Part shown: one piece after another, positions 17,300 through 28,352 of the stretch
How positions within the stretch are numbered: the stretch's first letter is position 1
How the letters are laid out: each line of letters starts with the position of its first letter
NCBI RefSeq assembly: GCF_900156825.1
Contig: NZ_FTOV01000002.1
Coordinates: 62,001-126,000 of the forward strand
Direction of reading: 5' to 3'
Length of the DNA stretch: 64,000 nt
Origin: Chryseobacterium gambrini
GTDB taxonomy: Bacteria; Bacteroidota; Bacteroidia; Flavobacteriales; Weeksellaceae
Notes under the pieces: model-generated
The model's input: the letters and a program-made list of their open reading frames with translations, nothing else
Told to the model about the DNA's origin: nothing
The model's database searches: none
Position numbers and translations under genes: made by a program

Positions 17300-20200
17300 A
17301 TGAATCCCGAATATTACATACCGTCAGAAAGAATACTGAAGCCTTCGCAGGACTATAATTTTTTGCGAAAAGAAGGTTTAAAATATATTGAGAAACTGGG
17401 AAACACTTTCTGGACAGATTATAATGCACACGATCCGGGAATTACCATTTTGGAAGCACTTTCTTATGTGATAACGGAATTGGGATACAGAACAGATTTT
17501 GAGACTAAAGATCTTTTGACCAGCAAAAACGGAAAAATCCTGAACGGTTCCTTTTTCCCTGCAAGAGAAATAATGACCAATGCTGCGTTGACCGAACTGG
17601 ATTACAGAAAGATTTTAATTGATATTGAGGGCGTTACAAATGCATGGTGTTTAGCAACTCAAAAAGCATCCGTCAAAATTGGTTACAATACACCCCATCC
17701 CGCAGAACAAAAGTTATACATCAATGTTTTAGAAGATAAATTGAGTTTTGATGCTAAAGATAAAAACAATACATCATTAGAACAGCTTTCCGTAAGAGGA
17801 TTAAACAAAATTATCATTGAGCTGGATGAAGATCTTGTTGAAGATTCTACAACAGAACTGGACTTTTTATTCTCCACTCTCGGAAAATGGGTAAAGGTGA
17901 AAATTACTCCTGAATTTTCTTCATGGAATAATCCTAAAGTCCTTCTTCTGAATAAAATGGATAAACCTTCCAAAATAAAAAACAAAAAAGTAGAGATAAA
18001 AGATAATACAGTGGTTATTGTTGTTGAAAGAACCACAGAGATCAATGATACTTTAAAATTTATCATCGAACCTTTTGATAAGAACGAACTTCAACAGGTA
18101 AAAGATCATTTTAACACAGAAAAACCAATTTGTGATATTATTGGATTATTAAAAGATAGAAGTACAGAAGAAAAAAATAAAAAAATAAGAATTGAACAGA
18201 TTTTCAGAACCATTCAGCAAAAGCTGCAGCAAAACAGAAACCTTACCGAAGATTTTCTTTGTGTGGAAACCGTTCAGAATGTAGAAATAAGTTTTTGCGT
18301 AGATGTAGAATTAGCTCAGGAAACCGATTCTGTAGAAGCAATGGCGCAGGTTCAGATGGCGATTGAAAAAATTCTCAATCCTCCGGTTCGGTTTTATACC
18401 CTTTCACAATTAATGGAACAAGGTTTAAATTCCACCGAAATATTTTTAGGACCAAAACTAAAACACGGTTTTCTCAATGACGAAGAACTGCAGAAAGCTC
18501 AGCTTCCGACCAGTATTCATGCTTCAGATATTATTGCCGCCATAATGGAAATTAAAGGAATTGTATCTGTTGAAAACCTTTTGATGACAGCTTATAATTC
18601 TTTGGGGCAACCGATTACGGGAAGTATGAACCAAAAATGGTGTCTGCATTTATCAGGCGAAGAAAAACCTTTGTTTTCTGCTGAGAAATCAAAAATATTG
18701 CTATTTCAGAAAAACATTCCTTTCCTTTTATCTGAAAACAACCGTATGTTGGTCGGTCAGAAAGTTCAGCAGCTTAAAGCTCAGATCAAAAATTATAAAT
18801 TATATTCAGTTCAGAGTGATTTGCCTGTGCCGGAAGGACAATTTTATCAACTGGATGAATATTACAGTGTTCAGGAAGAATTTCCGGTAAATTACGGATT
18901 AGGAGCCAACGAAATTTCGGATAAAGCGCCCGAAAAGAGAAAAGCACAGGTAAAACAACTAAAAGCGTATCTTCATTTTTACGATCAGTTACTGGCAGAT
19001 TTCTTCTGTCAGTTATATCACGCTAAAGATATTCTGGATATTGAACCTGTAAAAAACACTTATTTTCCCAATTATCTGGATAAAAACCCGAAAACGGGAA
19101 AAGATTTTTATACAAAAGAAATTTACAGGGATAATTTTAAGAACGCATTATTAAACGGTGAATCTGAATTTGATGTTTCTCTGGAAGAATCGCAATCCGT
19201 CTTCAACGACAGAAGAAACCGTGCTTTGGATCATTTGATGGCTCGTTTCAGCGAGAGTTTTAACGATTATGTGTTTATGATGTACAAAGTAAGTCAGGAT
19301 TCAGGAGGTTTGGGAGAAATGACTTTTCAGCCACAGGATCTGATTCACGATAAAGAAGCATTTTTAAAAAATTACGCAGAGATCAGCTCAGAAAGAGGAT
19401 TGGGAATAAACTATCTCAATGCAGAAATTCTTGAGGATAAGTTCGGTTTTCAGAATTTCTGGGAAACAGATCACAGAGGAGGTTACGAAAAGAGAACTGC
19501 AAAATTATTGGGAATCAATAACATCGGATTAAGAGATATTGTAACGGAAGATGAGGTTCAGGCACAATGGACGTTGCCTGTAAAGATGAATAATCAGTCT
19601 GTTATCTGTAAAATTGTACAGCCTTTAACAGATTTAGCTGAAAAATGGAAATGGACACAGCAAAATTTACTCAATCCGGATATTTACTTCATCCATAAAC
19701 AGGGAAGTAAGTTTTTCATTTATTTAGGCGAAAATCCTAAGAAAACATCAACCATAGACAAAACTTTTAAAAGCTACGAAGAGGCTTCAGAATTTTTGTA
19801 TCAGCTCATTCAGTTACTCAACGAAGCGTATGAAAATTTCTACTGTCTGGAACATATTTTAGTAAGACCATTTCCTTATTTTAATAATGATAAAGAAGAT
19901 CTTTTAACAGTTTGTCTCAAGGATGACTGTAAAGACGAAGCAAATAACGATCCTTATTCCTTTAAAGCAACCATTGTTTTGCCGGGATATTTATCGAGAT
20001 TTAAAAATATTACTTTCAGAAGATATGCAGAGCAGATTTTCCGTCAGGAAGCTCCGGCTCATGTTTTACTGAAAATTTGCTGGGTAGGATATGAAGATAT
20101 GCTGAATTTTCAGAAAGCGTATAAAAACTGGCTGGAAAACTACAGACATTTCAGACTTAAATATTGCAGCAAGACTTTAACTAAAAAAGATTGTACAACT

Positions 20201-20341
20201 TTTTATCAGAATCATAAAGTATTGATTGAAAAGCTGAAAGAACTCAACACGATTTACCCTGAAGGAAATTTATACGATTGTAAGCTCAGCGAAACCACCA
20301 ATCCGATTGTATTAGGTAACACCTCATTAGGAACTCTTTAA
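17300..20341 (+). CDS. Large baseplate protein (Afp12/Pvc12-like, gp7 role)
   Basis: 1013 residues. The start (SQDYNFLRKEGLKYIEKLGN, then TFWTDYNAHDPGITILEALS and YVITELGYRT) is the hallmark of the Afp12-type baseplate proteins in Bacteroidota contractile injection systems, where the 'D-Y-N-x-H-D-P-G-I-T' segment is widely conserved. Residues 540-700 include the LKAYLHFYDQLLADFFCQLY helix. The C-terminal part has LPGYLSRFKNITFRRYAEQI and APAHVLLKICWV, also typical. It pairs with the preceding gp6-like protein to form the wedge. I infer the gp7 role from family position, not from a direct gp7 match. Confidence 0.85.
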   Translation: MNPEYYIPSERILKPSQDYNFLRKEGLKYIEKLGNTFWTDYNAHDPGITILEALSYVITELGYRTDFETKDLLTSKNGKILNGSFFPAREIMTNAALTELDYRKILIDIEGVTNAWCLATQKASVKIGYNTPHPAEQKLYINVLEDKLSFDAKDKNNTSLEQLSVRGLNKIIIELDEDLVEDSTTELDFLFSTLGKWVKVKITPEFSSWNNPKVLLLNKMDKPSKIKNKKVEIKDNTVVIVVERTTEINDTLKFIIEPFDKNELQQVKDHFNTEKPICDIIGLLKDRSTEEKNKKIRIEQIFRTIQQKLQQNRNLTEDFLCVETVQNVEISFCVDVELAQETDSVEAMAQVQMAIEKILNPPVRFYTLSQLMEQGLNSTEIFLGPKLKHGFLNDEELQKAQLPTSIHASDIIAAIMEIKGIVSVENLLMTAYNSLGQPITGSMNQKWCLHLSGEEKPLFSAEKSKILLFQKNIPFLLSENNRMLVGQKVQQLKAQIKNYKLYSVQSDLPVPEGQFYQLDEYYSVQEEFPVNYGLGANEISDKAPEKRKAQVKQLKAYLHFYDQLLADFFCQLYHAKDILDIEPVKNTYFPNYLDKNPKTGKDFYTKEIYRDNFKNALLNGESEFDVSLEESQSVFNDRRNRALDHLMARFSESFNDYVFMMYKVSQDSGGLGEMTFQPQDLIHDKEAFLKNYAEISSERGLGINYLNAEILEDKFGFQNFWETDHRGGYEKRTAKLLGINNIGLRDIVTEDEVQAQWTLPVKMNNQSVICKIVQPLTDLAEKWKWTQQNLLNPDIYFIHKQGSKFFIYLGENPKKTSTIDKTFKSYEEASEFLYQLIQLLNEAYENFYCLEHILVRPFPYFNNDKEDLLTVCLKDDCKDEANNDPYSFKATIVLPGYLSRFKNITFRRYAEQIFRQEAPAHVLLKICWVGYEDMLNFQKAYKNWLENYRHFRLKYCSKTLTKKDCTTFYQNHKVLIEKLKELNTIYPEGNLYDCKLSETTNPIVLGNTSLGTL

Positions 20342-20354
20342 AAATTTTACCATC

Positions 20355-22817
20355 ATGAAAACTCAAAACCCATCCAAATATCCTGTTTTTGAAGCCGATC
20401 AGGTTTTAAGCCAGAAACATCTGAACCGCGCCATCAGTTACCTTGAAGAACAAGACCGGCTTACCCGTGTCGGAGGCATCGGAGTTGGTATTATCTGTGG
20501 TCTGGAAATTTCGCATCCACAACCAAACCAGATTACCATAAGCTGCGGTACAGCTATTACTTCATTGGGATACCAGATCAATTGGGAAGAAAAAACGTTC
20601 AGTTATTATCATTCGATCGAATTATCTGCTGATTTTCTCGCTCCGAAATTTATCGATGGTGAATATCTGGAACTTACGTTACCTCATGCCAAAAAATATG
20701 AGCCGTTAAAAAATTCCATAGAACTTTTACCGACCAATACGCTGGAAGTTGACCGAATTGCGATCCCGAATAATTTTTTCAAGGATAAAATTGTCATTCT
20801 GCTGCTGGAAACTTTACTGATTGACGAAAAAAACTGTGTAACAACCAATTGCGAAGATAAAGGTAAGAGAATTGAGTTTAAAATAAGACCGTTATTAATT
20901 TCCATTAATCAGTTAAATCCTTATTTATTTTCCGAATATCCGAAAGTGATGAACTTTGAAAAAATTTCATTACCGAGATATAATGTTCCTCATAATCAGT
21001 TGATAACAGGTTTGGATGTTTTGAATGAATTTAAAAAGAATTTGGCAGATTCCGTAATCAGTAATGTTTCAGATAAAATAAGTCTGGTTTACAAAAGTTA
21101 CAAATCAATCATCAGTAATACCGTTGATTTTAATGTATTGAATAATCCTAAAACCGCTTTGGAAACGGTAATTAACGCCAATAAAGACAGCATTCATGTA
21201 CAGTATTTATGGGATTGGATGTCGGATATTTCTTCCGCTTACAACGAAATTATAGAATTTAATGAGAGAAACCCTTCTTTATGCTGTGTAGATGAAACCA
21301 TGTTTCCTTTCCATGTTGTTTTAGGAAAAGCAGATGATGATAATATTAATTACCGAACTCCGTTTTTCTCCACTCAAAACAGCTCGTTAAAAAACAAACA
21401 GAAAAGAAAAGAGCTGTCTTTATTATTTGAAAGATTAGTTCATCTCATAAAATTTTGGATTACGGAAGATCATGTAATAAAGATTACGCCTTCTTTTTAC
21501 GGAGATTTCCCGCTTTCTGAAAAATCAATCCCTTTTTATTATGACCATATTTTAGAACTAAATAAAAAATGGAGTCCTAAGAAAACCGGAAAAAATAAAA
21601 ATAACGAAATCCTTTCTTACCATTCTGAAGTTGCCGGTTACACCACTTTGGATTGTGTAAAAAAACCTTTGCTGTATGATATTGAACCGTATAATTTCTT
21701 TAGGATTGAAGGGCATATTGGGAAAAATTATCAGGAAGCGATAAAAGAAATTATTGCCGTAAAAGAGTATCATAATCTTCCATTTAAAGTAATTGCTCTC
21801 AATGCGGCAGATTTAGAAAATCATACTCCAAATATTACAACTTTTGAGGGAGATTGGGGTGAAATTGAGTTGAATTATGATTTAGTGCGAAGAGATTGGG
21901 AAAATGTAATAGGAAAATCAATCGAATGGATTCTATATAAAGATGTAAAAAAAGAAATAGATAATTATCCTAAAATAAAGCCTTATTTTAATTCTGGAAG
22001 ATTTAGGAAAAACGAACTCGATTTATTTATTACATATTTAAAAAGAGGCAGAAACTCTATGGTAGAGTCTTTCTCTGAATTTTTAAAATTTTATTCCAGT
22101 TTTATTAAAACCTATGAGAAAATTGAAGATATGGCTCGAAATTATCGTGAAAATATTTTCCAAAACTTAGGACAAGACGAGAATAAAATTTTTGCAGAAG
22201 ACCTTATAGATCATTTAGATGAAATAATAATGGTTTGCCAGAAAGGAGAATTTAGAGCTTTATACCAAGCAGCAATGCTGAAATGGAAAGAAATCAGTCA
22301 AAACCTTACAGTGAAGAAATTCTTTGAGACACATTCCGGTATTGAGCATAAAGCGGGAGTAAATAAAGGAGGAACTTTTATCCTTATCTATGAAAGCGTC
22401 AATAAAAATAGAATAAGTTCAGAGATAATGTTAAATGCCAATCCAGTAACTGGAATAGCCTCAGTAGATGCAAGACCATTAACTTCCACTACTGCATTAG
22501 CAGTGCCTGTAATAAGAAAAGAAACTTCAGATTGCAATGATAAGTTAATCAAAATAAAAGCAGATTTTGAAAGATTTTCATATAATATTTTACCGTATGA
22601 ATATAGAGTATCATTTATGAATCATGTTAATCGGTATTTATTTTATGATAATAGTATTAAAGAGACAGTAGTTCAAAATACGGTGATTGCAGATTTTTAT
22701 TTGCCTTACATCTGTTGTGGCGAAGGCGACAATATCAATTTTATACTTGAAAAAAGCAAAGTAGGAGATTTCAATCATCCGGATTTTAACGAAAAAGATT
22801 TCAATACACCCCAATAA
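20355..22817 (+). CDS. Probable baseplate-associated / fibre-attachment protein, unknown
   Basis: 820 residues. The first 75 residues (FEADQVLSQKHLNRAISYLE, then RVGGIGVGIICGLEIS and ISCGTAITSLGYQI) match a recurring module in contractile-tail loci: an 'L-x-x-x-H-L-N' helix, then 'G-V-x-x-G-L', then 'G-x-A-I'. I read this as a baseplate-docking head. Residues 90-800 are not recognisable; they are mostly alpha/beta with Asn- and Lys-rich composition towards the end. It lies between the Afp12-like gene and the tape-measure gene, where Afp/PVC carry the Afp13 fibre gene. No adenovirus-shaft repeats are visible, so any fibre role is an inference. Confidence 0.6.
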   Translation: MKTQNPSKYPVFEADQVLSQKHLNRAISYLEEQDRLTRVGGIGVGIICGLEISHPQPNQITISCGTAITSLGYQINWEEKTFSYYHSIELSADFLAPKFIDGEYLELTLPHAKKYEPLKNSIELLPTNTLEVDRIAIPNNFFKDKIVILLLETLLIDEKNCVTTNCEDKGKRIEFKIRPLLISINQLNPYLFSEYPKVMNFEKISLPRYNVPHNQLITGLDVLNEFKKNLADSVISNVSDKISLVYKSYKSIISNTVDFNVLNNPKTALETVINANKDSIHVQYLWDWMSDISSAYNEIIEFNERNPSLCCVDETMFPFHVVLGKADDDNINYRTPFFSTQNSSLKNKQKRKELSLLFERLVHLIKFWITEDHVIKITPSFYGDFPLSEKSIPFYYDHILELNKKWSPKKTGKNKNNEILSYHSEVAGYTTLDCVKKPLLYDIEPYNFFRIEGHIGKNYQEAIKEIIAVKEYHNLPFKVIALNAADLENHTPNITTFEGDWGEIELNYDLVRRDWENVIGKSIEWILYKDVKKEIDNYPKIKPYFNSGRFRKNELDLFITYLKRGRNSMVESFSEFLKFYSSFIKTYEKIEDMARNYRENIFQNLGQDENKIFAEDLIDHLDEIIMVCQKGEFRALYQAAMLKWKEISQNLTVKKFFETHSGIEHKAGVNKGGTFILIYESVNKNRISSEIMLNANPVTGIASVDARPLTSTTALAVPVIRKETSDCNDKLIKIKADFERFSYNILPYEYRVSFMNHVNRYLFYDNSIKETVVQNTVIADFYLPYICCGEGDNINFILEKSKVGDFNHPDFNEKDFNTPQ

Positions 22818-22838
22818 TAACCATAAAAACTAAATATC

Positions 22839-23471
22839 ATGGCAACAAAAGATGAAATAACATCAAAAATTAATAGCAAAATTGTAAAAGACGGAAACAT
22901 TAGAGCTGTAGATACCAATGAAATTTTAAGAGATATTTTGGATTTTTCGAATACAGGTATTACTCAAAATACAACTAATATTAACAATATTGAACAAAGA
23001 GTAATAGTTTTAGAAAATAAGCCGGAAACAGATGATTATAAACCTTTCAGTTTTTGGGAAGAGTCTCCTTTAAAGGATAAAAGAGGTGCATATTTATGGT
23101 ATTCATTTCGAGGAATTGAAAAATTATCCGCAAGTTTTACTTTCAGACTGTTAATAAAAGAATCTAGTGTTACAGATTTTCGATTTCAGCTTAATGATAA
23201 GATTATAGAAACATTAAAGGTATTTTTCCAAAAGCCAATACATCAAATCACTCCAATATCTTTTACTGTAAGTGTAAATAATACAAAGCCAGAAAATGAA
23301 TCTACAATAGTTTATCATCCAAGAATTTGGACAATGTATTTTATGATTAGTGACAACATTGTCAATTTTAAATTAGCAAAAGAAAGATATATTGAAGATA
23401 AAATCCTGGAAGGAGACGAAATTTTTACTTCGATCCATTTCCATTGTCCTGAATTCAATTTTGATAAATAA
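22839..23471 (+). CDS. Unknown eCIS-operon protein, possible fibre tip
   Basis: 210 residues. The start (MATKDEITSKINSKIVKDGN, then IRAVDTNEILRDILDF) is followed by a short coiled-coil-like segment (NTTNINNIEQRVIVLENKPE) and a beta-rich domain of about 140 residues ending in SIHFHCPEFNFDK. A short docking helix, trimeric coil and beta head is the usual layout for small tail-fibre proteins. I do not recognise the family. Its place directly before the tape-measure gene suggests a structural or receptor-binding part of the particle. Confidence 0.5.
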   Translation: MATKDEITSKINSKIVKDGNIRAVDTNEILRDILDFSNTGITQNTTNINNIEQRVIVLENKPETDDYKPFSFWEESPLKDKRGAYLWYSFRGIEKLSASFTFRLLIKESSVTDFRFQLNDKIIETLKVFFQKPIHQITPISFTVSVNNTKPENESTIVYHPRIWTMYFMISDNIVNFKLAKERYIEDKILEGDEIFTSIHFHCPEFNFDK

Positions 23472-23476
23472 CAATA

Positions 23477-24916
23477 ATGCATCTTCTCCTACAACATACT
23501 GTCGATATTCAATGCTCTTCTCAAGTTTTTGGAAAAGAGATACAAAATACATTATCCGATGTATTGGAGAAAGATTTTTATCCTAAACTGGAAGTCATTT
23601 TAGACCAATATTCAGTAGAAAATCACGAATGGGAAATTGAAAATCTGACGATTGAGTTACCCAATATTTCTCAAAAAGAATGGCGAAAAGAGCTTGTTTA
23701 CCAAACTTTACTTAAAATTGAAGAATATCTGAAAAATCATTTTACTGTTTTAGAATTAGATAAAACCGAAGAAAAATTAAGGAATTTCGGATTTGAATCA
23801 CAAGCGAAATTTTCCGAGAAATTATTTTTTGAATATTTGAAAACAGGAATTATTGCAGAAAATTCTTACTCGAAAAATATAGATGAAATTGTTGAAGCAA
23901 TAGAAATTACAGAACTGTTTTGTGAAAAAATCATCAATATTTTCGATAAAAACAAAACTGCATTAATCAGATTTTATTTTAATACTAAAGAATCTTTTAA
24001 AGAAAAAGTGAATTTTGAAATTTTAAGGCTTTCGAACACAAAACAACTGCTTTCTCATGCTCTAAAAGATTTTTTTAACTCCGGAACTCTATTTTCTTCC
24101 ATTGAAGAGTTGGAAAAGTGGCTTCATAATCAGCAAAATCTCTCTGAAAATAAAGATAAACAGCAATGCGATTTTAATGAAATTAAAAAAAACAGAGAAG
24201 GGACAATTGAATCTGATAAAGAAGAGATGATAAATCAGGAAAAGAGTTCAAATGAAGTTGGTAACGAAAAACTTTCTCTGAATAAGGGGGAAATCCCTGA
24301 AAGTGATAAGGAAAATAGTGTTAAATTTAATGAAACTAATAATCAAAACCCGAAAAAAAATCAACAAGATATTCGTGAAAATATAAAAAAAGATACTTCA
24401 GAATTACAGATTTCATCTCTTTACATAGACAATGCAGGTCTTGTTATTCTGCATCCTTTTCTTTTAAACCTTTTCCAGAAACTGTATTTATGTAAAGGAG
24501 CGATTTGGACAGACAAAGAAAGCCAGCACAAAGCTGTTTTATTAACCCAATATTTAATTACAGGTCAGGAAATTTTCTTTGAAAATGAATTGATTTTAAA
24601 TAAACTGATGTGTGGCTTTCCTGTTAAAAATGTAATCGATACCAGACAAAAGCTCAGCAAAGAAGAAAAAGAAATTTGCAATGATTTGTTGTTAGTCGTT
24701 ATAGAATATTGGTCTGTGATGAAAAACTCATCAGTAGAAGCACTCAGAGAAACTTTTTTACAAAGAGCGGGAAAATTATCCGTGTCCGAAGTCCATACTT
24801 CAGAACTGTGGGTGGAAGAAAAGGGAGTAGATGTTTTGTTACCTAGCTTACCATGGGGAATTGGCATGATACAGACACCTTGGATGGACAATTTTTTACA
24901 TTGCTATTGGAACTAA
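23477..24916 (+). CDS. eCIS tape-measure protein (Afp14-like)
   Basis: 479 residues. Both ends match the 'contractile injection system tape measure' family: the N-terminus (MHLLLQHTVDIQCSSQVFGK, with IENLTIELPNI) and the C-terminus (LYIDNAGLVILHPFLLNLFQ and LPWGIGMIQTPWM, ending CYWN). Between them (about 230-300) is a highly charged, low-complexity Lys/Glu/Asn linker. Family members set tube length with this variable middle region. The short linker here suggests a fairly short particle. Spacing to the previous gene is 5 bases. Confidence 0.9.
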   Translation: MHLLLQHTVDIQCSSQVFGKEIQNTLSDVLEKDFYPKLEVILDQYSVENHEWEIENLTIELPNISQKEWRKELVYQTLLKIEEYLKNHFTVLELDKTEEKLRNFGFESQAKFSEKLFFEYLKTGIIAENSYSKNIDEIVEAIEITELFCEKIINIFDKNKTALIRFYFNTKESFKEKVNFEILRLSNTKQLLSHALKDFFNSGTLFSSIEELEKWLHNQQNLSENKDKQQCDFNEIKKNREGTIESDKEEMINQEKSSNEVGNEKLSLNKGEIPESDKENSVKFNETNNQNPKKNQQDIRENIKKDTSELQISSLYIDNAGLVILHPFLLNLFQKLYLCKGAIWTDKESQHKAVLLTQYLITGQEIFFENELILNKLMCGFPVKNVIDTRQKLSKEEKEICNDLLLVVIEYWSVMKNSSVEALRETFLQRAGKLSVSEVHTSELWVEEKGVDVLLPSLPWGIGMIQTPWMDNFLHCYWN

Positions 24917-24929
24917 AAACAATAAGATC

Positions 24930-25964
24930 ATGGAAGCAGTAAACCTTCAAAGAGAACAAAAACAAACATCAAAAAAGAATAATTCAACATTTTTCAAACC
25001 TGCTATTCAAAAAAACCTGAGTATAGGTTCAGCAAACGATTCCTACGAAGTAGAAGCCGATCGGGTTGCAGATAAAGTAATGAAAATGAGTGAACCTTCC
25101 CCACAAACTATCCATACTGGAGCATTGCTTCAAAGAAAATGCGCAGCCTGTGAAGAAGAAGAAAAACTCCAGATGAAACCTTTAGCAGAAAGTATTTCGC
25201 CACTTATCCAACGCTCGTCATCAGAAATTGGCGGAGTTGCACCAAGTCACGTAGAAAACCAAATCAATTCCAGCAGAGGAGGAGGAAGCGTAATGGATCA
25301 TGAAACAAAAAACTTTATGGAAAACCGTTTCGGAATAGATTTTTCCAATGTAAAAATCCATACAGGAAGTGAAGCGGTACAAATGAGCAGAGAACTGAAC
25401 GCCCAAGCGTTTGCTGTAGGAAATGATATTTATTTTAATGAAGGAAAATACAACCCAACTTCAGATTCGGGAAAACATTTGTTGGCTCATGAGTTGACGC
25501 ATACAGTGCAGCAAAGTGGCGGAGTGGGGAGGAAGGTTCAGAAAAGTGCAAATACATGTACCTATGGAGAAATTAGACAATGGGCTATAACTAGTTTAAG
25601 AGATTTTAGCGCTCCAGCAAATTTGGCAAATGTAAAATCAACTATTGGTTCAGTTTGTACACAGAGAAACTGTCATTGTGTTGATGGAAGCAATGCTACT
25701 GAGCCTGGGGATCAACATGCTTGGCAAAATATCGTTAATGCAACTGGAGGTAATGATTTATCAAATAATGCTAATTATATGTGTGTCGGATCACAAAATT
25801 GCGGATTCGTTCATCAATGCCAACCAGTATATCAACCAGGGGAAAGACGCCCTGCCATAAGAGAAAGAACAACTAATTTACAACCAGTAGCAACTTTAAA
25901 CATAAATGGACATTCTCTTTATTTTTACAGAGATACCAGAAATGGTAATTGCCCTCCTGATTAA
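24930..25964 (+). CDS. DUF4157 protein 1, likely eCIS cargo/effector
   Basis: 344 residues. Residues 1-60 form a polar leader ending in SANDSYEVEADRVADKVMKM. A CAACEEEEK segment (CxxC) follows at about 71. Residues 108-195 are the DUF4157 domain, with FGIDFSNVKIHTGSEAVQMS, DIYFNEGKYNPTSDSGKHLL and an HELTH zinc-protease motif at H187-H191. The C-terminal 145 residues are a separate Cys-rich module (about nine Cys, including CTQRNCHC) that I cannot assign. DUF4157 proteins are a recognised companion of eCIS loci. The HEXXH motif could cut the protein to free its C-terminal payload. The head is nearly identical to the next gene; the tail is not. Confidence 0.8.
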   Translation: MEAVNLQREQKQTSKKNNSTFFKPAIQKNLSIGSANDSYEVEADRVADKVMKMSEPSPQTIHTGALLQRKCAACEEEEKLQMKPLAESISPLIQRSSSEIGGVAPSHVENQINSSRGGGSVMDHETKNFMENRFGIDFSNVKIHTGSEAVQMSRELNAQAFAVGNDIYFNEGKYNPTSDSGKHLLAHELTHTVQQSGGVGRKVQKSANTCTYGEIRQWAITSLRDFSAPANLANVKSTIGSVCTQRNCHCVDGSNATEPGDQHAWQNIVNATGGNDLSNNANYMCVGSQNCGFVHQCQPVYQPGERRPAIRERTTNLQPVATLNINGHSLYFYRDTRNGNCPPD

Positions 25965-26078
25965 AAAGGGTTGTATACATAAAAACTAATTTAATTCTTG
26001 CTTTCCAAAATCTAAAATAATTAAATTTTACAATTCTACAACAGATTTTGATTTTGTGGAGTATAAAAAGGCAAAAAA

Positions 26079-27056
26079 ATGAAAACAAACCAGCTTCAAG
26101 AAAGACCTTCGTTACTAAAAAGTAATATCTCTTTTTTCAAACCTCACATTCAAAAAAAATTGAGTGTTGGATCCGCCAATGATTCTTACGAAGTAGAAGC
26201 CGATCGGGTCGCCGATAAAGTAATGAAAATGAGTGAACCTTCTCCAAAAGTAACTCATACAGGAGCTTTGCTTCAAAAAAAATGTGCAACTTGTGAGCAA
26301 GAAGAAAAACTTCGGATGAAACCTTTAGCAGAAAGTATTTCGCCATTTATCCAACGCTCGTCATCAGAAAATGGCGGAGTTACTCCGGATCATGTTGAAA
26401 ACCAAATCAATTCGAGCAAGGGCGGCGGAAACATGATGGATCATGAAACAAAAAACTTCATGGAAAGCCGTTTCGGAACAGATTTTTCAAATGTAAAAAT
26501 CCACACAGGAAGTGAAGCCGTACAAATGAGCCGTGATTTAAATGCACAAGCATTTACTGTAGGGAGTGATATTTATTTTAATGAAGGAAAATACAATCCT
26601 AATTCAGATTCGGGAAAACATTTGTTGGCGCATGAATTGACACATACGGTTCAGCAAAGTGGTGGGATTGGACGAAAGGTGCAGAAACTTAGTGATCCCG
26701 ATTGTGATACAACAAATATTCTTCCATTAGCAGGAGGATGTAGAGACTGTTTCCATAATACTTGTTATTCAGAAACTTTCATACCTGCGTTAAGTTCAGC
26801 ATTGAATATAAGCGTTAGTGTTGATTATTGTGAAGATCCAGGAAATATTGGGCCGGAAGATTTCAGTATTCAAGTTTTTAAGTGTATGTCGTATAGAAGG
26901 GATAGATATATAGGAGACAAAAGACTTGCAGAAGAAAATATACCTAGTACGAGATCTTTTAGTATAGCAAGCGTCACCCCTGGAGATAAATATTATATTA
27001 AAATTTATTCAAGATCTAATTGGGGACTTAGTGCTACTTATAATATCAGTCAGTAA
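26079..27056 (+). CDS. DUF4157 protein 2, likely eCIS cargo/effector
   Basis: 325 residues. The first 200 residues closely match the preceding gene (same KNLSIG/KKLSVG leader, CATCEQEEK CxxC motif, HELTH at H185-H189), so the pair arose by duplication. From about residue 205 the tail differs completely: a short Cys-rich stretch (CDTTNILPLAGGCRDCFHNT, then CYSETF), a beta domain and the ending TPGDKYYIKIYSRSNWGLSA, which resembles an Ig-like or pre-peptidase-type beta sandwich. I infer a second payload sharing the same loading signal. A 114-base gap separates the pair. No catalytic residues stand out in the tail. Confidence 0.78.
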   Translation: MKTNQLQERPSLLKSNISFFKPHIQKKLSVGSANDSYEVEADRVADKVMKMSEPSPKVTHTGALLQKKCATCEQEEKLRMKPLAESISPFIQRSSSENGGVTPDHVENQINSSKGGGNMMDHETKNFMESRFGTDFSNVKIHTGSEAVQMSRDLNAQAFTVGSDIYFNEGKYNPNSDSGKHLLAHELTHTVQQSGGIGRKVQKLSDPDCDTTNILPLAGGCRDCFHNTCYSETFIPALSSALNISVSVDYCEDPGNIGPEDFSIQVFKCMSYRRDRYIGDKRLAEENIPSTRSFSIASVTPGDKYYIKIYSRSNWGLSATYNISQ

Positions 27057-28352
<1,296 letters not shown>

